This document shows positions 33,293 through 40,912 of a stretch of DNA of 55,517 bases, in pieces. The notes below the pieces were generated by a model, which was not told the origin of the DNA, ran no database searches, and saw nothing but the letters and a program-made list of their open reading frames with translations. The stretch is from Nonomuraea deserti (GTDB lineage Bacteria > Actinomycetota > Actinomycetes > Streptosporangiales > Streptosporangiaceae): the NCBI RefSeq assembly GCF_004348685.1, contig NZ_SMKO01000042.1, forward strand, positions 1 to 55,517, written 5' to 3'. How positions within the stretch are numbered: position 1 is the first letter of the stretch; each line of letters opens with the position of its first letter. The position numbers and the translations under genes were made by a program.

Positions 33293-35047
33293 ATGCGGAT
33301 CGAGGATTATGCCCTGATCGGAGACATGCAGTCTGCCGCGCTGGTGGGCCGGGACGGCTCCATCGACTGGTTGTGCCTGCCCAGATTCGACTCACCGGCG
33401 TGTTTCGCGGCGCTGCTGGGCAGCGAGCGCAACGGCCACTGGTGGCTCGGGCCCACCGGCAGGAAGCCGGCCACCAGGCGGCGTTACCGTCCCGACACGC
33501 TCATCCTGGAGAGCGAGTGGGACACTCCGACGGGCACCGTCCGCGTGATCGACTTCATGCCGCCCCGCGACAAGAACCCCGACGTCGTACGCGTCGTCGA
33601 GGGCGTGTCCGGCACCGTGGAGATGTCCACGGTGGTCAGGGTGCGTTTCGACTACGGCAGGATCGTGCCGTGGGTGCGTAGGACCGACGGTCACCTCCAG
33701 GCCGTCGGCGGTCCCGACTCCGTCTGGCTGCACGCCCCCGTGCCGCTGAAGGGCGGCGACTACGCCCACCGGGCGACGTTCACCGTCGAGGAGGGCCAGC
33801 GGCTGCCGTTCGTGTTCACCTGGCACCCCTCGCACGAGCCGATGCCGCCGCAGATCGCGTGCGAGGAACAACTCGCCGAGAGTGCGGCGTTCTGGGCGGA
33901 ATGGGTGGCGCGGTGCGCCTACGACGGCCCCTACCGCGAGGCCGTGATGCGGTCGCTGATCACCTTGAAGGCGCTCACCTACGCGCCCACGGGCGGCATC
34001 GTCGCCGCGCCCACCACGTCGCTGCCCGAGGACCTGGGCGGGGTGCGCAACTGGGACTACCGGTTCTGCTGGCTGCGCGACGCGACGCTGACGCTCGACG
34101 CGCTCATCTCGTCCGGCTACCTGGAAGAGGCCGCCGACTGGCGCGCCTGGCTGCTGCGCGCCATCGCCGGGCGACCGCAGGACCTGCAGATCATGTACGG
34201 CGTCGCCGGCGAGCGGCGGCTGCCCGAGCTGCGCCTCGACTGGCTCGACGGCTACGAGGACTCCCGCCCCGTCCGCATCGGCAACGAGGCGGTCAAGCAG
34301 CTGCAGCTCGACGTGTACGGCGAGGTGATGAACTCCCTGTTCGTCGCGCGCGAGCGCGGCCTGTCCCCCGACGACCGGGCGTGGGCCATCCAGCGGCAGC
34401 TGCTCGACTACGTGACCGAGCACTGGGAGGAGCCCGACGAGGGGCTGTGGGAGGTGCGCGGGCCGCGCCGGCACTTCGTGCACTCCAAGGTGATGTGCTG
34501 GGTCGCGCTCGACCGGGCCGTCAAGTACGTCGAGCAGTTCGGCCGTACGGGTCCCGTGGAGAAGTGGCGGGCCCTGCGCGACACCGTTCACGCCGAGATC
34601 TGCGAGAAGGGCTTCGACGAGACGCGCAACACCTTTACCCAGTCGTACGGGTCGGCGGAGCTGGACGCGGCCCTGCTCATGCTGCCGATGGTCGGGTTCC
34701 TGCCGATCGACGACCCGCGCATGGCGGGCACCGTGGCGGCGATCGAGAAGGAGCTCATGTCCGAGGGCTTCGTGCTGCGTTACCCGCTGGCCGACGACAA
34801 CGACGTCGACGGCCTGCCCGGCGGCGAAGGCGCGTTCCTGGCCTGCAGTTTCTGGCTGGTGGAGGTGATGGCGATGCAGGGCAGGAAGGACGAGGCGAAA
34901 AACCTGTTCGAGCGGCTGCTGTCACTCCGCAACGACGTGGGCCTGCTCGCGGAGGAGTACGACCCCCGCTACGGGCGCCTGGTGGGCAACTTCCCGCAGG
35001 CGTTCAGCCACGTGCCTCTGGTCCACGCCGCCCGCGCCCTGGCATAG
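33293..35047 (+). CDS. Glycoside hydrolase family 15 (glucoamylase/trehalase-like)
   Basis: A 584-residue GH15 enzyme of the bacterial N-terminal beta-sandwich plus (alpha/alpha)6-barrel type, without a signal peptide and so cytoplasmic. RIEDYALIGDMQSAALVGRDGSIDWLCLPRFDSPA is the standard start. VRNWDYRFCWLRDATLTLDAL lines the active site, GYEDSRPVRIGNEAVKQLQLDVYGE follows, and the C-terminal GNFPQAFSHVPL is universal. Mycobacterial relatives of this architecture are trehalases, so trehalose breakdown is as likely as alpha-glucan hydrolysis. Confidence 0.92.
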   Translation: MRIEDYALIGDMQSAALVGRDGSIDWLCLPRFDSPACFAALLGSERNGHWWLGPTGRKPATRRRYRPDTLILESEWDTPTGTVRVIDFMPPRDKNPDVVRVVEGVSGTVEMSTVVRVRFDYGRIVPWVRRTDGHLQAVGGPDSVWLHAPVPLKGGDYAHRATFTVEEGQRLPFVFTWHPSHEPMPPQIACEEQLAESAAFWAEWVARCAYDGPYREAVMRSLITLKALTYAPTGGIVAAPTTSLPEDLGGVRNWDYRFCWLRDATLTLDALISSGYLEEAADWRAWLLRAIAGRPQDLQIMYGVAGERRLPELRLDWLDGYEDSRPVRIGNEAVKQLQLDVYGEVMNSLFVARERGLSPDDRAWAIQRQLLDYVTEHWEEPDEGLWEVRGPRRHFVHSKVMCWVALDRAVKYVEQFGRTGPVEKWRALRDTVHAEICEKGFDETRNTFTQSYGSAELDAALLMLPMVGFLPIDDPRMAGTVAAIEKELMSEGFVLRYPLADDNDVDGLPGGEGAFLACSFWLVEVMAMQGRKDEAKNLFERLLSLRNDVGLLAEEYDPRYGRLVGNFPQAFSHVPLVHAARALA

Positions 35048-35195
35048 GCGCCCGGGCCCGTGCCGCCTCGCGGGCCGCTCGTGGCATCTGGCGGGCATGT
35101 GACGATCTCCCTGCGTTCACGTGTGATTCATTCCGTTACGCCACGCTCCCGCCGTAGCCGGAGCTCCATCTTCCGGCACGGACGGAGAGAGAAGC

Positions 35196-36893
35196 ATGGG
35201 TCACGGGCATCACCACCAGCATCACGACCGCTCCCACGAGCCCCTCGACGAGGGTGAGGCGGCGCCGGCGCGCGACCTGACGATCCCCGACGAGGACCTG
35301 TCGCCGGCGCAGCTGTCGCGCCGGCGCATGTTCCGCAGGGCCGGGCTGCTGGGCGCCGGGCTGACGGCCGCCGGAGTGCTCGGCACCCAGGCCGAGGCGG
35401 CCGCCGCCACCCCCGGCGGCCGGGAGCCGAAGGACGGCTACCTGTGGCTGGCCGGCGACCACCACATCCACACCCAGCACAGCGGCGACGGCATCTACCG
35501 GGTGATCGACCAGGTGCGGCACGGCAACGCGTACGGGCTCGGGTGGGTGGTCATCACCGACCACGGCGGCGCCACCCACGCGAAGATCGGGGTGGACAAG
35601 GTCAACCCCGACATCGTCGCGGCGCGTGAGGCCGTCAAGGACACCCTGGTCTTCCAGGGCCTGGAGTGGAACATCCCGGCCGCCGAGCACGGCACCGTGT
35701 TCGTCGCCCCGGGCCGGCGGGAGGTCGAGACGCTCAAGGAGTTCGAGAACTCCTTCGACGGGTCGGTGAAGGACGCCGGGGCGAACACCCCGCAGAACGA
35801 GGCGCTGGCCATCGCCGGGCTCAACTTCCTGGCCGAGTCGGTCAGGAAGCGCCGCATCCCGGACGCGCTGTTCCTCGCCAACCACCCGTCACGCAAGGGC
35901 CTCGACTCGCCGCACGAGATCAGGGGGTGGCGCGACGCCCAGCCGTCCATCGCCGTGGGCATGGAGGGCGCGCCCGGCCATCAGGCCGCCGGCCTGCCCA
36001 AGCCGCACGGGCCAGGCGGCGGGCGCGGCTACTACGACGGCGGCCCCGGCGCCGACTCCTTCCCCGGCTACCCGGCGGAGAGCTACAAGACCTTCGGCGG
36101 GTTCGACTGGATGACCGCCACCGTGGGAGGGCTGTGGGACAGCCTCCTGGCCGAGGGCAAACCGTGGTGGATCACCGCCAACTCCGACTCCCACACGGTG
36201 CACGGCGACACCAGCGTCCGCGGCCCCGGCAGCGACTTCGACGCCAACGGCCGCTACGAGGACCCCGTCTACGGCGGCGTGCCCAACACGGGGGCCGGCG
36301 ACTTCTGGCCCGGCTACTACAGCCGCACCCACGTCGGCAGCCGCACCTTCTCCTACGAGGCGCTCATGGACGGGCTGCGGGCCGGGCGCGTCTGGGTCGA
36401 CCACGGCGGGCTCATCAGCGGCCTGGTGGTGCGGGCCACGACAGCCGGCCACGGGCGCCGCGGGGCGACGCTCGGCGAGACCCTCGACGTACGCCGGGGC
36501 GACCGGGTCGAGCTGACCATGGAGATCACCCTCGCAGGCCGGCCCAACTGGGCGCAGTTCGTGCCCACGCTGGCCCGGGTGGACGTCATCCAGGGCGACG
36601 TCACCGGCCCGGCCCCCGACAAGGACGTCTTCACCACGCCGAACACCAAGGTCGTGCAGTCGTACGAGGTGGGCAGGACCAGCGGCACCGTCACCTTCAC
36701 CTACCGGCTCGGCCGCGTCGACCGGCCCGTGTACGTGCGGCTGCGCGGCACCGACGGCAAGCGCTCCGCGCCCGGCCTGCTGGGCGCGGGCGTGGACCCG
36801 CACGGCCCGCAGATCGACGTGCACGGGGACGCCGACCCGTGGAACGACCTGTGGTTCTACAGCAACCCGATCTGGATCCTGCCGCGCCGATGA
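35196..36893 (+). CDS. Tat-exported PHP-domain metal-dependent phosphoesterase
   Basis: A 565-residue exported hydrolase. The N-terminus is strikingly His-rich (MGHGHHHQHHDRSHE). A twin-arginine signal follows at about residues 42-70 (SRRRMFRRAGLLGAG). The PHP-type metal centre starts with GDHHIHTQHSGDG near residue 87 and includes VITDHGG, FLANHPSRKG and TANSDSHTV. The His-rich leader before the Tat signal is unusual and may bind metal before export. GGAGAGAG precedes the ATG. Its TGA overlaps an ATG (ATGA) of the next, frame-damaged gene. Confidence 0.88.
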   Translation: MGHGHHHQHHDRSHEPLDEGEAAPARDLTIPDEDLSPAQLSRRRMFRRAGLLGAGLTAAGVLGTQAEAAAATPGGREPKDGYLWLAGDHHIHTQHSGDGIYRVIDQVRHGNAYGLGWVVITDHGGATHAKIGVDKVNPDIVAAREAVKDTLVFQGLEWNIPAAEHGTVFVAPGRREVETLKEFENSFDGSVKDAGANTPQNEALAIAGLNFLAESVRKRRIPDALFLANHPSRKGLDSPHEIRGWRDAQPSIAVGMEGAPGHQAAGLPKPHGPGGGRGYYDGGPGADSFPGYPAESYKTFGGFDWMTATVGGLWDSLLAEGKPWWITANSDSHTVHGDTSVRGPGSDFDANGRYEDPVYGGVPNTGAGDFWPGYYSRTHVGSRTFSYEALMDGLRAGRVWVDHGGLISGLVVRATTAGHGRRGATLGETLDVRRGDRVELTMEITLAGRPNWAQFVPTLARVDVIQGDVTGPAPDKDVFTTPNTKVVQSYEVGRTSGTVTFTYRLGRVDRPVYVRLRGTDGKRSAPGLLGAGVDPHGPQIDVHGDADPWNDLWFYSNPIWILPRR

Positions 36894-36999
36894 CCGGCGA
36901 ACCCACGACCGGCGGACCCACGACCGATGGGACCGACGACCGGCGAACCCACGACCGGCGGATTCACGACCGATGGACCGACGACCGGCGGATCCGCGG
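36893..36999 (+). repeat. Seven 15-bp units, one with an extra base
   Basis: Units start at 36893, 36908, 36923, 36939, 36954, 36969 and 36984, all variants of ACCGGCGAACCCACG. Translated in register they give Thr-Thr-Gly-Glu/Gly-Pro pentapeptides. The third unit has 16 bases (GATGGGACC instead of GATGGACC), which shifts the frame. The array covers the start of the next gene. Confidence 0.9.
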
Positions 37000-37484
37000 A
37001 CGGCGGGCCGATGACGGTCCTGGGGATCGATGCGGGCTCGCGCACCCTGCCCGAGGCCGAGCACCTGCTGCGAACCGTGGCGCGGTCGCTCGGCCTGCCG
37101 GGCGGGACCGTCGGGTGCACGCACTTCGTTCCGGCCGGCCTCGCGGGCGACGAGCCGCACATCGCCTGCTCGCTGGCCGTCCCGGGTTCGGTGACCCCGC
37201 CCGCGGACGTGTCCTGGGCGGCCGGCGGCCAGCGCGGCGGGCCGCGGGCGGAGGGCGCGGCGACGGCGGCGGCCGAGCACGCGGCGCGGCGCGGCGGCCG
37301 CGTCGTCACCTTCCCCGGGCACGACCTGCTCACCGGCACCATGAGCGTGGCCGCGATCCGCGACGGGTCGGCCATCGAGCGGGTGCTGGTGCTGGCCTCC
37401 CCCGGCCCGCCGGGCGACGACACGCTCGTCGTGACGAACGACCACGTCAGGCCCCCCGCGTCCGTCTCCGGTCTCGGCTGTTGA
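36927..37484 (+). CDS. Unknown protein, N-terminus frameshifted and C-terminus cut by the TnpB element
   Basis: The open frame gives 185 residues. An N-terminal Thr/Gly/Pro repeat precedes MTVLGIDAGSRTLPEAEHLL (ATG 37011), and the rest is a compact sequence with GCTHFVPAG, EPHIACSLAVP and GGRVVTFPGHDLLTG that I do not recognise. Removing one G from the GGG at 36929-36931 would extend the frame back to an ATG at 36890 overlapping the PHP stop, the likely ancestral start. The TGA at 37482-37484 lies in the right end of the TnpB element, so the natural C-terminus is probably lost. Translation may now begin at 37011. Confidence 0.55.
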   Translation: MGPTTGEPTTGGFTTDGPTTGGSADGGPMTVLGIDAGSRTLPEAEHLLRTVARSLGLPGGTVGCTHFVPAGLAGDEPHIACSLAVPGSVTPPADVSWAAGGQRGGPRAEGAATAAAEHAARRGGRVVTFPGHDLLTGTMSVAAIRDGSAIERVLVLASPGPPGDDTLVVTNDHVRPPASVSGLGC

Positions 37485-37640
37485 CTTCCTCCCCACGGCT
37501 GAAGCCCGGGGGATTCCAACCGTCGCCGGTTGGTCTTCCTGCTTCACCGCCAGCCGCCCGCCGGGCTTGCGCCCTTGAGGTCTTACACCAGCTCCACAAG
37601 CGTTTCAGCTCTCCGCCAGCCCGGCGGCGAGCACGTTCTT
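37481..37640 (-). ncRNA. Candidate omega/reRNA at the right end of the TnpB element
   Basis: In this family the guide RNA overlaps the 3' end of tnpB and the right end, and its guide is the flanking DNA just beyond the element. Here the terminal hairpin (about 37487-37515) would be the scaffold. The guide would start CAGCCGAGACCGGAGA, read leftward from 37480 into the disrupted gene. Extent is approximate and expression is unproven. Confidence 0.45.
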
Positions 37641-38711
37641 GGCCGCGTTCACGTCCCGGTCGTGGACCGCGCCGCAGGCGCACGTCCACTCCCGGACGTT
37701 CAGCGGCATCTCCTCCTGCAGCGTCCCGCACCGCGAGCACAACCTGGAGGAGGGGAACCAGCGGTCCACCGCCACCAGCGCCCGCCCGTACCAGGCCGCC
37801 TTATACTCCAGCATCGACCGCAACTCGCGCCAGGAGGCGTCGGAGACGGCGCGCGCCAGCGAGTGGTTCTTGACCATGTTGCGGACGGTCAGGTCTTCCA
37901 CGGCGATCACTTGGTTCTCGCGAACAAGCCGGGTGGTGACCTTGTGCAGGTGATCCCTTCTACGGTCGGTGATCCGGGCGTGGACCCGCGCCACCGTGAG
38001 CCGGGCTTTGGCTCGGTTGGTCGAGCCCTTGGCCTTGCGGGCGAGCGCCCGCTGCGCTTTGGCCAGCCTGCGCCGATCGCGCCGCTCGGGGCGCGGGTTG
38101 ACGATCTTCTCGCCGGTTGACAGCGCCGCCAGCGCCGTGATGCCCGCGTCCACGCCCACCGACTGCTCGGCCGGAGCCAGTGGTGTGATCTTCTCCTCGG
38201 CGAGGATGGACACGAACCAGCGCCCGGCCGCGTCCCTGGACACGGTGACCGTGGACGGCTCGGCTGTCTGCGGCAGCGGGCGCGACCACACGATGTCCAG
38301 CGGCGTGTCCATCTTGGCCAACGTCAGCGTGCCGTCGCGCCAGCGGAACGCCGAGCGGGTGTACTCCGCGCTCGCGCGTGCCTTCTTCCTGCTCTTGAAG
38401 GTGGGATATCGGGCGCGCTTGGCGAAGAAGTTCGCGAACGCCGCCTGAAGGTGGCGCAGCGCCTGCTGCAACGGCACGGACGACACCTCGAACAGGAAGT
38501 CGTAATCGCCGCTGCGTTTCCACTCGGTCAGAGCGGCCGACGACTCCACGTAGGAGACGCGACGGCCTTCCATGGTGTAGGCGCGGGTGCGTTCTTCGAG
38601 GGCCTTGTTGTAGACGAGGCGGACGCAGCCGAACGTCCGGGCAAGCTCTTCGGCTTGGCCGGGGGTCGGGTAGAAGCGGTATTTGTAGGCCCGCTTCACG
38701 ATCTGCGCCAC
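37605..38711 (-). CDS. tnpB: TnpB RNA-guided nuclease (IS605 OrfB family)
   Basis: A 368-residue TnpB with an apparently intact RuvC centre: Asp188 in SVGVDAGITAL, Glu272 in AVEDLTVRN and the Asp pair in HDRDVNAAKN near residues 351-353. The zinc ribbon uses CSRC (325/328) and CAC (344/346). The N-terminal wedge starts KRAYKYRFYPTPGQ. Length is close to the family norm (about 370-410). The start is a GTG with no clear ribosome site. It should nick or cut DNA guided by the adjacent right-end RNA and so retain the element. Confidence 0.93.
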   Translation of the reverse strand: MAQIVKRAYKYRFYPTPGQAEELARTFGCVRLVYNKALEERTRAYTMEGRRVSYVESSAALTEWKRSGDYDFLFEVSSVPLQQALRHLQAAFANFFAKRARYPTFKSRKKARASAEYTRSAFRWRDGTLTLAKMDTPLDIVWSRPLPQTAEPSTVTVSRDAAGRWFVSILAEEKITPLAPAEQSVGVDAGITALAALSTGEKIVNPRPERRDRRRLAKAQRALARKAKGSTNRAKARLTVARVHARITDRRRDHLHKVTTRLVRENQVIAVEDLTVRNMVKNHSLARAVSDASWRELRSMLEYKAAWYGRALVAVDRWFPSSRLCSRCGTLQEEMPLNVREWTCACGAVHDRDVNAAKNVLAAGLAES

Positions 38712-38826
38712 GCGTCACATGGTACCGCTCGATCGGCTAAGCATCGTGCGTGTGTTCGGTATGCGGCGCTGTGCCGCGTTCCTCCCCAGGGCTGAAGCCC
38801 GAGGTCTCCACGCTTAAGGAGATTCG

Positions 38827-38923
38827 ATGACCCTGCTCACCATGCCGGCGGCCGGAGGCCGGAGGCCGGATCACCACGGCCGAGGTGCCCGACCCCACCC
38901 CCTGCTGCGCCGACCACACGTAG
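38827..38923 (+). pseudogene. Small peptide gene frameshifted by a 7-bp duplication (tentative)
   Basis: AAGGAG stands five bases before an ATG opening MTLLTMPAAGG. Three tandem copies of GGCCGGA (38850-38870) follow. With two copies the frame would continue as RITTAEVPDPTPCCADHT and stop at TAG 38921, a 29-residue peptide with all codons after the repeat ending in G or C. With three copies it runs out of frame. It lies just outside the TnpB element and would originally have followed the interrupted unknown gene. Identity is unknown; a Cys-Cys tail could suit a metal-binding or modified peptide. An antisense frame also has high third-position GC, so this is tentative. Confidence 0.35.
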
Positions 38924-38949
38924 GCGCAGCGGCGACCGGCCCTTCGCGG

Positions 38950-39879
38950 CTAAGGGCCGGTCAGGCGGCGCTCGCCGGCGGTGGTGATGACGTACACCTG
39001 CCAGTTGTAGTACACGTAGTAGTTCCGCGGATCCCGCTTGATCTGGCGGGCGTGCAGGAGGATGGCGTTCACGTACGCCTGCGACGGGTTGTAGGCGTGC
39101 AGCGCCCGCTGATAGTCGCGGGGCGCGCCGCTGGCCTTGAGGTAGTTGGCCGCGGCCATCACCGCGTCGCGCGGGTCGTGCACGTCGCCGCCCATCCCGT
39201 ACGCCCTCCAGGTCGCCGGCATGAACTGCATGGGCCCCTGGGCACCCACGTGGCTGGCCGACTTCACCCGGCCGAACTTCGTCTCCGCGAGCATCACCGC
39301 CGCCAGCACCTCCCACTCCACCCCGAACCGGCGCTCGGCCTTCTTGAAGTGCCTGAGCAGCTCGGCGGCCGGCCGGGCGGGCTGGACCTTGAACGGCGTC
39401 GACGGCTTGATCGGGTGGGCCAGGGCCAGGAGCTCGCGGATGGCGCGCGTGTTGTCCTTGGCCTGGGCGGCCAGGCCCTTCGGCAGGCGGGCGAAGGCCC
39501 GGGCGGCGAGCTTGGGATGGCGGGCGGCGTAACGGTATATGCGCTGGTGGTGGAGGGCCAGGAGCTCGACATCGGCCGGTGGCTTGCCGTTCTTGCCCTT
39601 CCAGGCGTCGATGGCGTCGTTGAGCGCGGCGGTGGTCTCCTTCAGGGCTGAGGCGAGCCTCGCGGCGTTCGCGGGGATCTTCTCGTCGGGGCCGGGGAGC
39701 GTCCGGCTCGGCGTGGGTGTCGCGGTGCTGGTAGGGGCCGCCAGCGGCTGGCGCGCGGGGGCGTTCCGGACGGGCGCCGCGTTTCCGCAGGCCGCCGTCC
39801 CTGCCAGGGCCACGGCCGCCAGCGCGGCGAGCGCGCGACCCCGGCCGGTGAGTCGTGGGTGCTTCTGGCGTTCCTCCAT
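38950..39879 (-). CDS. Lytic murein transglycosylase (SLT domain) lipoprotein
   Basis: A 309-residue exported peptidoglycan-cleaving enzyme. The N-terminus has a basic stretch, a hydrophobic core ALAALAAVALAGTAACGN with a lipobox-like Cys, and a Pro/Thr linker. The C-terminal SLT fold carries the catalytic Glu in AAVMLAETKFGRV, followed by GAQGPMQFMPATWRAYGMGG and LHAYNPSQAYVNAIL. The lipobox (TAAC) is slightly non-standard, so simple secretion is possible. It stands alone on the minus strand. Confidence 0.88.
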   Translation of the reverse strand: MEERQKHPRLTGRGRALAALAAVALAGTAACGNAAPVRNAPARQPLAAPTSTATPTPSRTLPGPDEKIPANAARLASALKETTAALNDAIDAWKGKNGKPPADVELLALHHQRIYRYAARHPKLAARAFARLPKGLAAQAKDNTRAIRELLALAHPIKPSTPFKVQPARPAAELLRHFKKAERRFGVEWEVLAAVMLAETKFGRVKSASHVGAQGPMQFMPATWRAYGMGGDVHDPRDAVMAAANYLKASGAPRDYQRALHAYNPSQAYVNAILLHARQIKRDPRNYYVYYNWQVYVITTAGERRLTGP

Positions 39880-39964
39880 GGGGCGCCAACCTACCCGGTT
39901 CCGGCCCGCGCCCACCGGCCGCACGGGCGATCCGGCATACGTCCCGCCCCACCCGCAGGCCCAC

Positions 39965-40170
39965 CCGCCGTCCACAACGCACCGCCCACAGGCCCACCCC
40001 ACCGTCCGAACCCGCACCACGCGCAGGCCGACACCGCCGTCCGAACCCGCACCACGCGCAGGCCGGCACCGCCGTCCGGACCCACCCCATCCGCAGGCCG
40101 GCACCGCCGTCCAGACCTGTGCGGCGCGCAGGCCGAGGCGGCGTTCAGACCTCGGCGGCGCGCAGGCGGG
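39965..40170. repeat. Minisatellite of 35-bp units overlapping a gene 3' end
   Basis: Units start at 39965 (34 bp), 39999, 40034, 40069 and 40104 (35 bp each). A sixth, from 40139, contains the last codons and TGA of the metallo-hydrolase gene. The shared core is CCGCCGTCCGAACCC followed by CGCGCAGGCC. Copies at 39999 and 40034 are nearly identical, and divergence increases toward the gene. It fills the gap between the transglycosylase and metallo-hydrolase genes together with 39880-39964, which shows looser Pro-codon-like sequence. Confidence 0.85.
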
Positions 40171-40831
40171 CGGAGGCGTCGCCGGTCAGCGGGTCGCCGT
40201 GGCCGACGCAGACGAGCGACACGTCGAGCTCCGCCAGGCGGCGGAACGAGCGGGCGGCCGCCTCCCGGTCGGCGTTGAAGACGCCCAGCATGGTATGGCC
40301 CCCGGGGTTGGCGACGGTGTCGCCGGCGAACAGCACCCCGTGCTCCGGCAGGTGGAGGGCGATGCTGCCGTCGGTGTGGCCGGGGATGGCGATCACGTGC
40401 GCGCCGCCGCCGAAGCCGAGCACCTCCCCGCCGGTCAGCTCGCGATCCACCCGTACGGGCTTCGGCGCGCTCATCGGCGGGAGGGACTCGAACAGCTCCC
40501 GCTCCCAGCCGGGCAGGTCGGCGGGGTCGGGAAGCTGCTGGCCGCGCTCGCCGCGCAGGACGGGGGCGTCGGCGGCGTGCGCCATGACGGTGGCGTCCGT
40601 GCCGAGCTCGGAGAGGGCCCCCCAGTGGTCGTCGTGGCCGTGGGTGACGATTACGGTGCGCAGGTCGCCGGGCGCGTGGCCGAGGCTTTCGACGGCGGCG
40701 AGCAGGTCGGGGCCTGAGCCCGGCTCGCCGGTGTCGATGAGGGTGAGCGCGTCACCATCGCGCCACAGGTATGCCTGGCCGACACCGAACCGGAGAAGGT
40801 GCAGGGTCGGCAGTAGTTCTGTCAGCTCCAT
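40145..40831 (-). CDS. Metallo-beta-lactamase-fold hydrolase
   Basis: A 228-residue MBL-fold protein. The zinc motif HxHxDH appears as THGHDDHWG near residues 63-71, followed by PGHTDGSIALHL, LFAGDTVANPGG and a C-terminal GHGDPLTG. The overall pattern is of small-molecule hydrolases such as lactonases or glyoxalase II-like enzymes rather than true beta-lactamases. It lies 81 bases downstream of the LacI-controlled operon and may belong to it. Its 3' end forms part of the 35-bp minisatellite. Confidence 0.88.
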   Translation of the reverse strand: MELTELLPTLHLLRFGVGQAYLWRDGDALTLIDTGEPGSGPDLLAAVESLGHAPGDLRTVIVTHGHDDHWGALSELGTDATVMAHAADAPVLRGERGQQLPDPADLPGWERELFESLPPMSAPKPVRVDRELTGGEVLGFGGGAHVIAIPGHTDGSIALHLPEHGVLFAGDTVANPGGHTMLGVFNADREAAARSFRRLAELDVSLVCVGHGDPLTGDASARLRAAEV

Positions 40832-40912
40832 GTGCGGGAACCTACGCCATCACCCTCACGCCTGTGTCACGTCGGTCCCGTCGGGAGTGAGCACGCCGGT
40901 GCGGAGCGGCCG

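Larger units (their letters stand above)
37481..38812 (-). mobile_element. IS200/IS605-type element with TnpB only
   Basis: The element contains one tnpB and no Y1 transposase (tnpA) within it or nearby. The right end on the tnpB strand is a hairpin built on CGGGCTTCAGCCGTGGGG followed by GAGGAAGTCAA. The terminal TCAA matches the right cleavage site of IS605-type elements. A similar hairpin (CTCGGGCTTCAGCCCTGGGG) lies upstream of tnpB at about 38784-38804 as the left end. The left boundary is approximate, near the CTTAAG at 38813. Mobility would need a TnpA from elsewhere. Confidence 0.8.

Noticed and set aside
40145..40831. Metallo-beta-lactamase resistance gene
   Set aside because: The fold is right, but there is no signal peptide and the motif context fits general lactonase or glyoxalase-like hydrolases.
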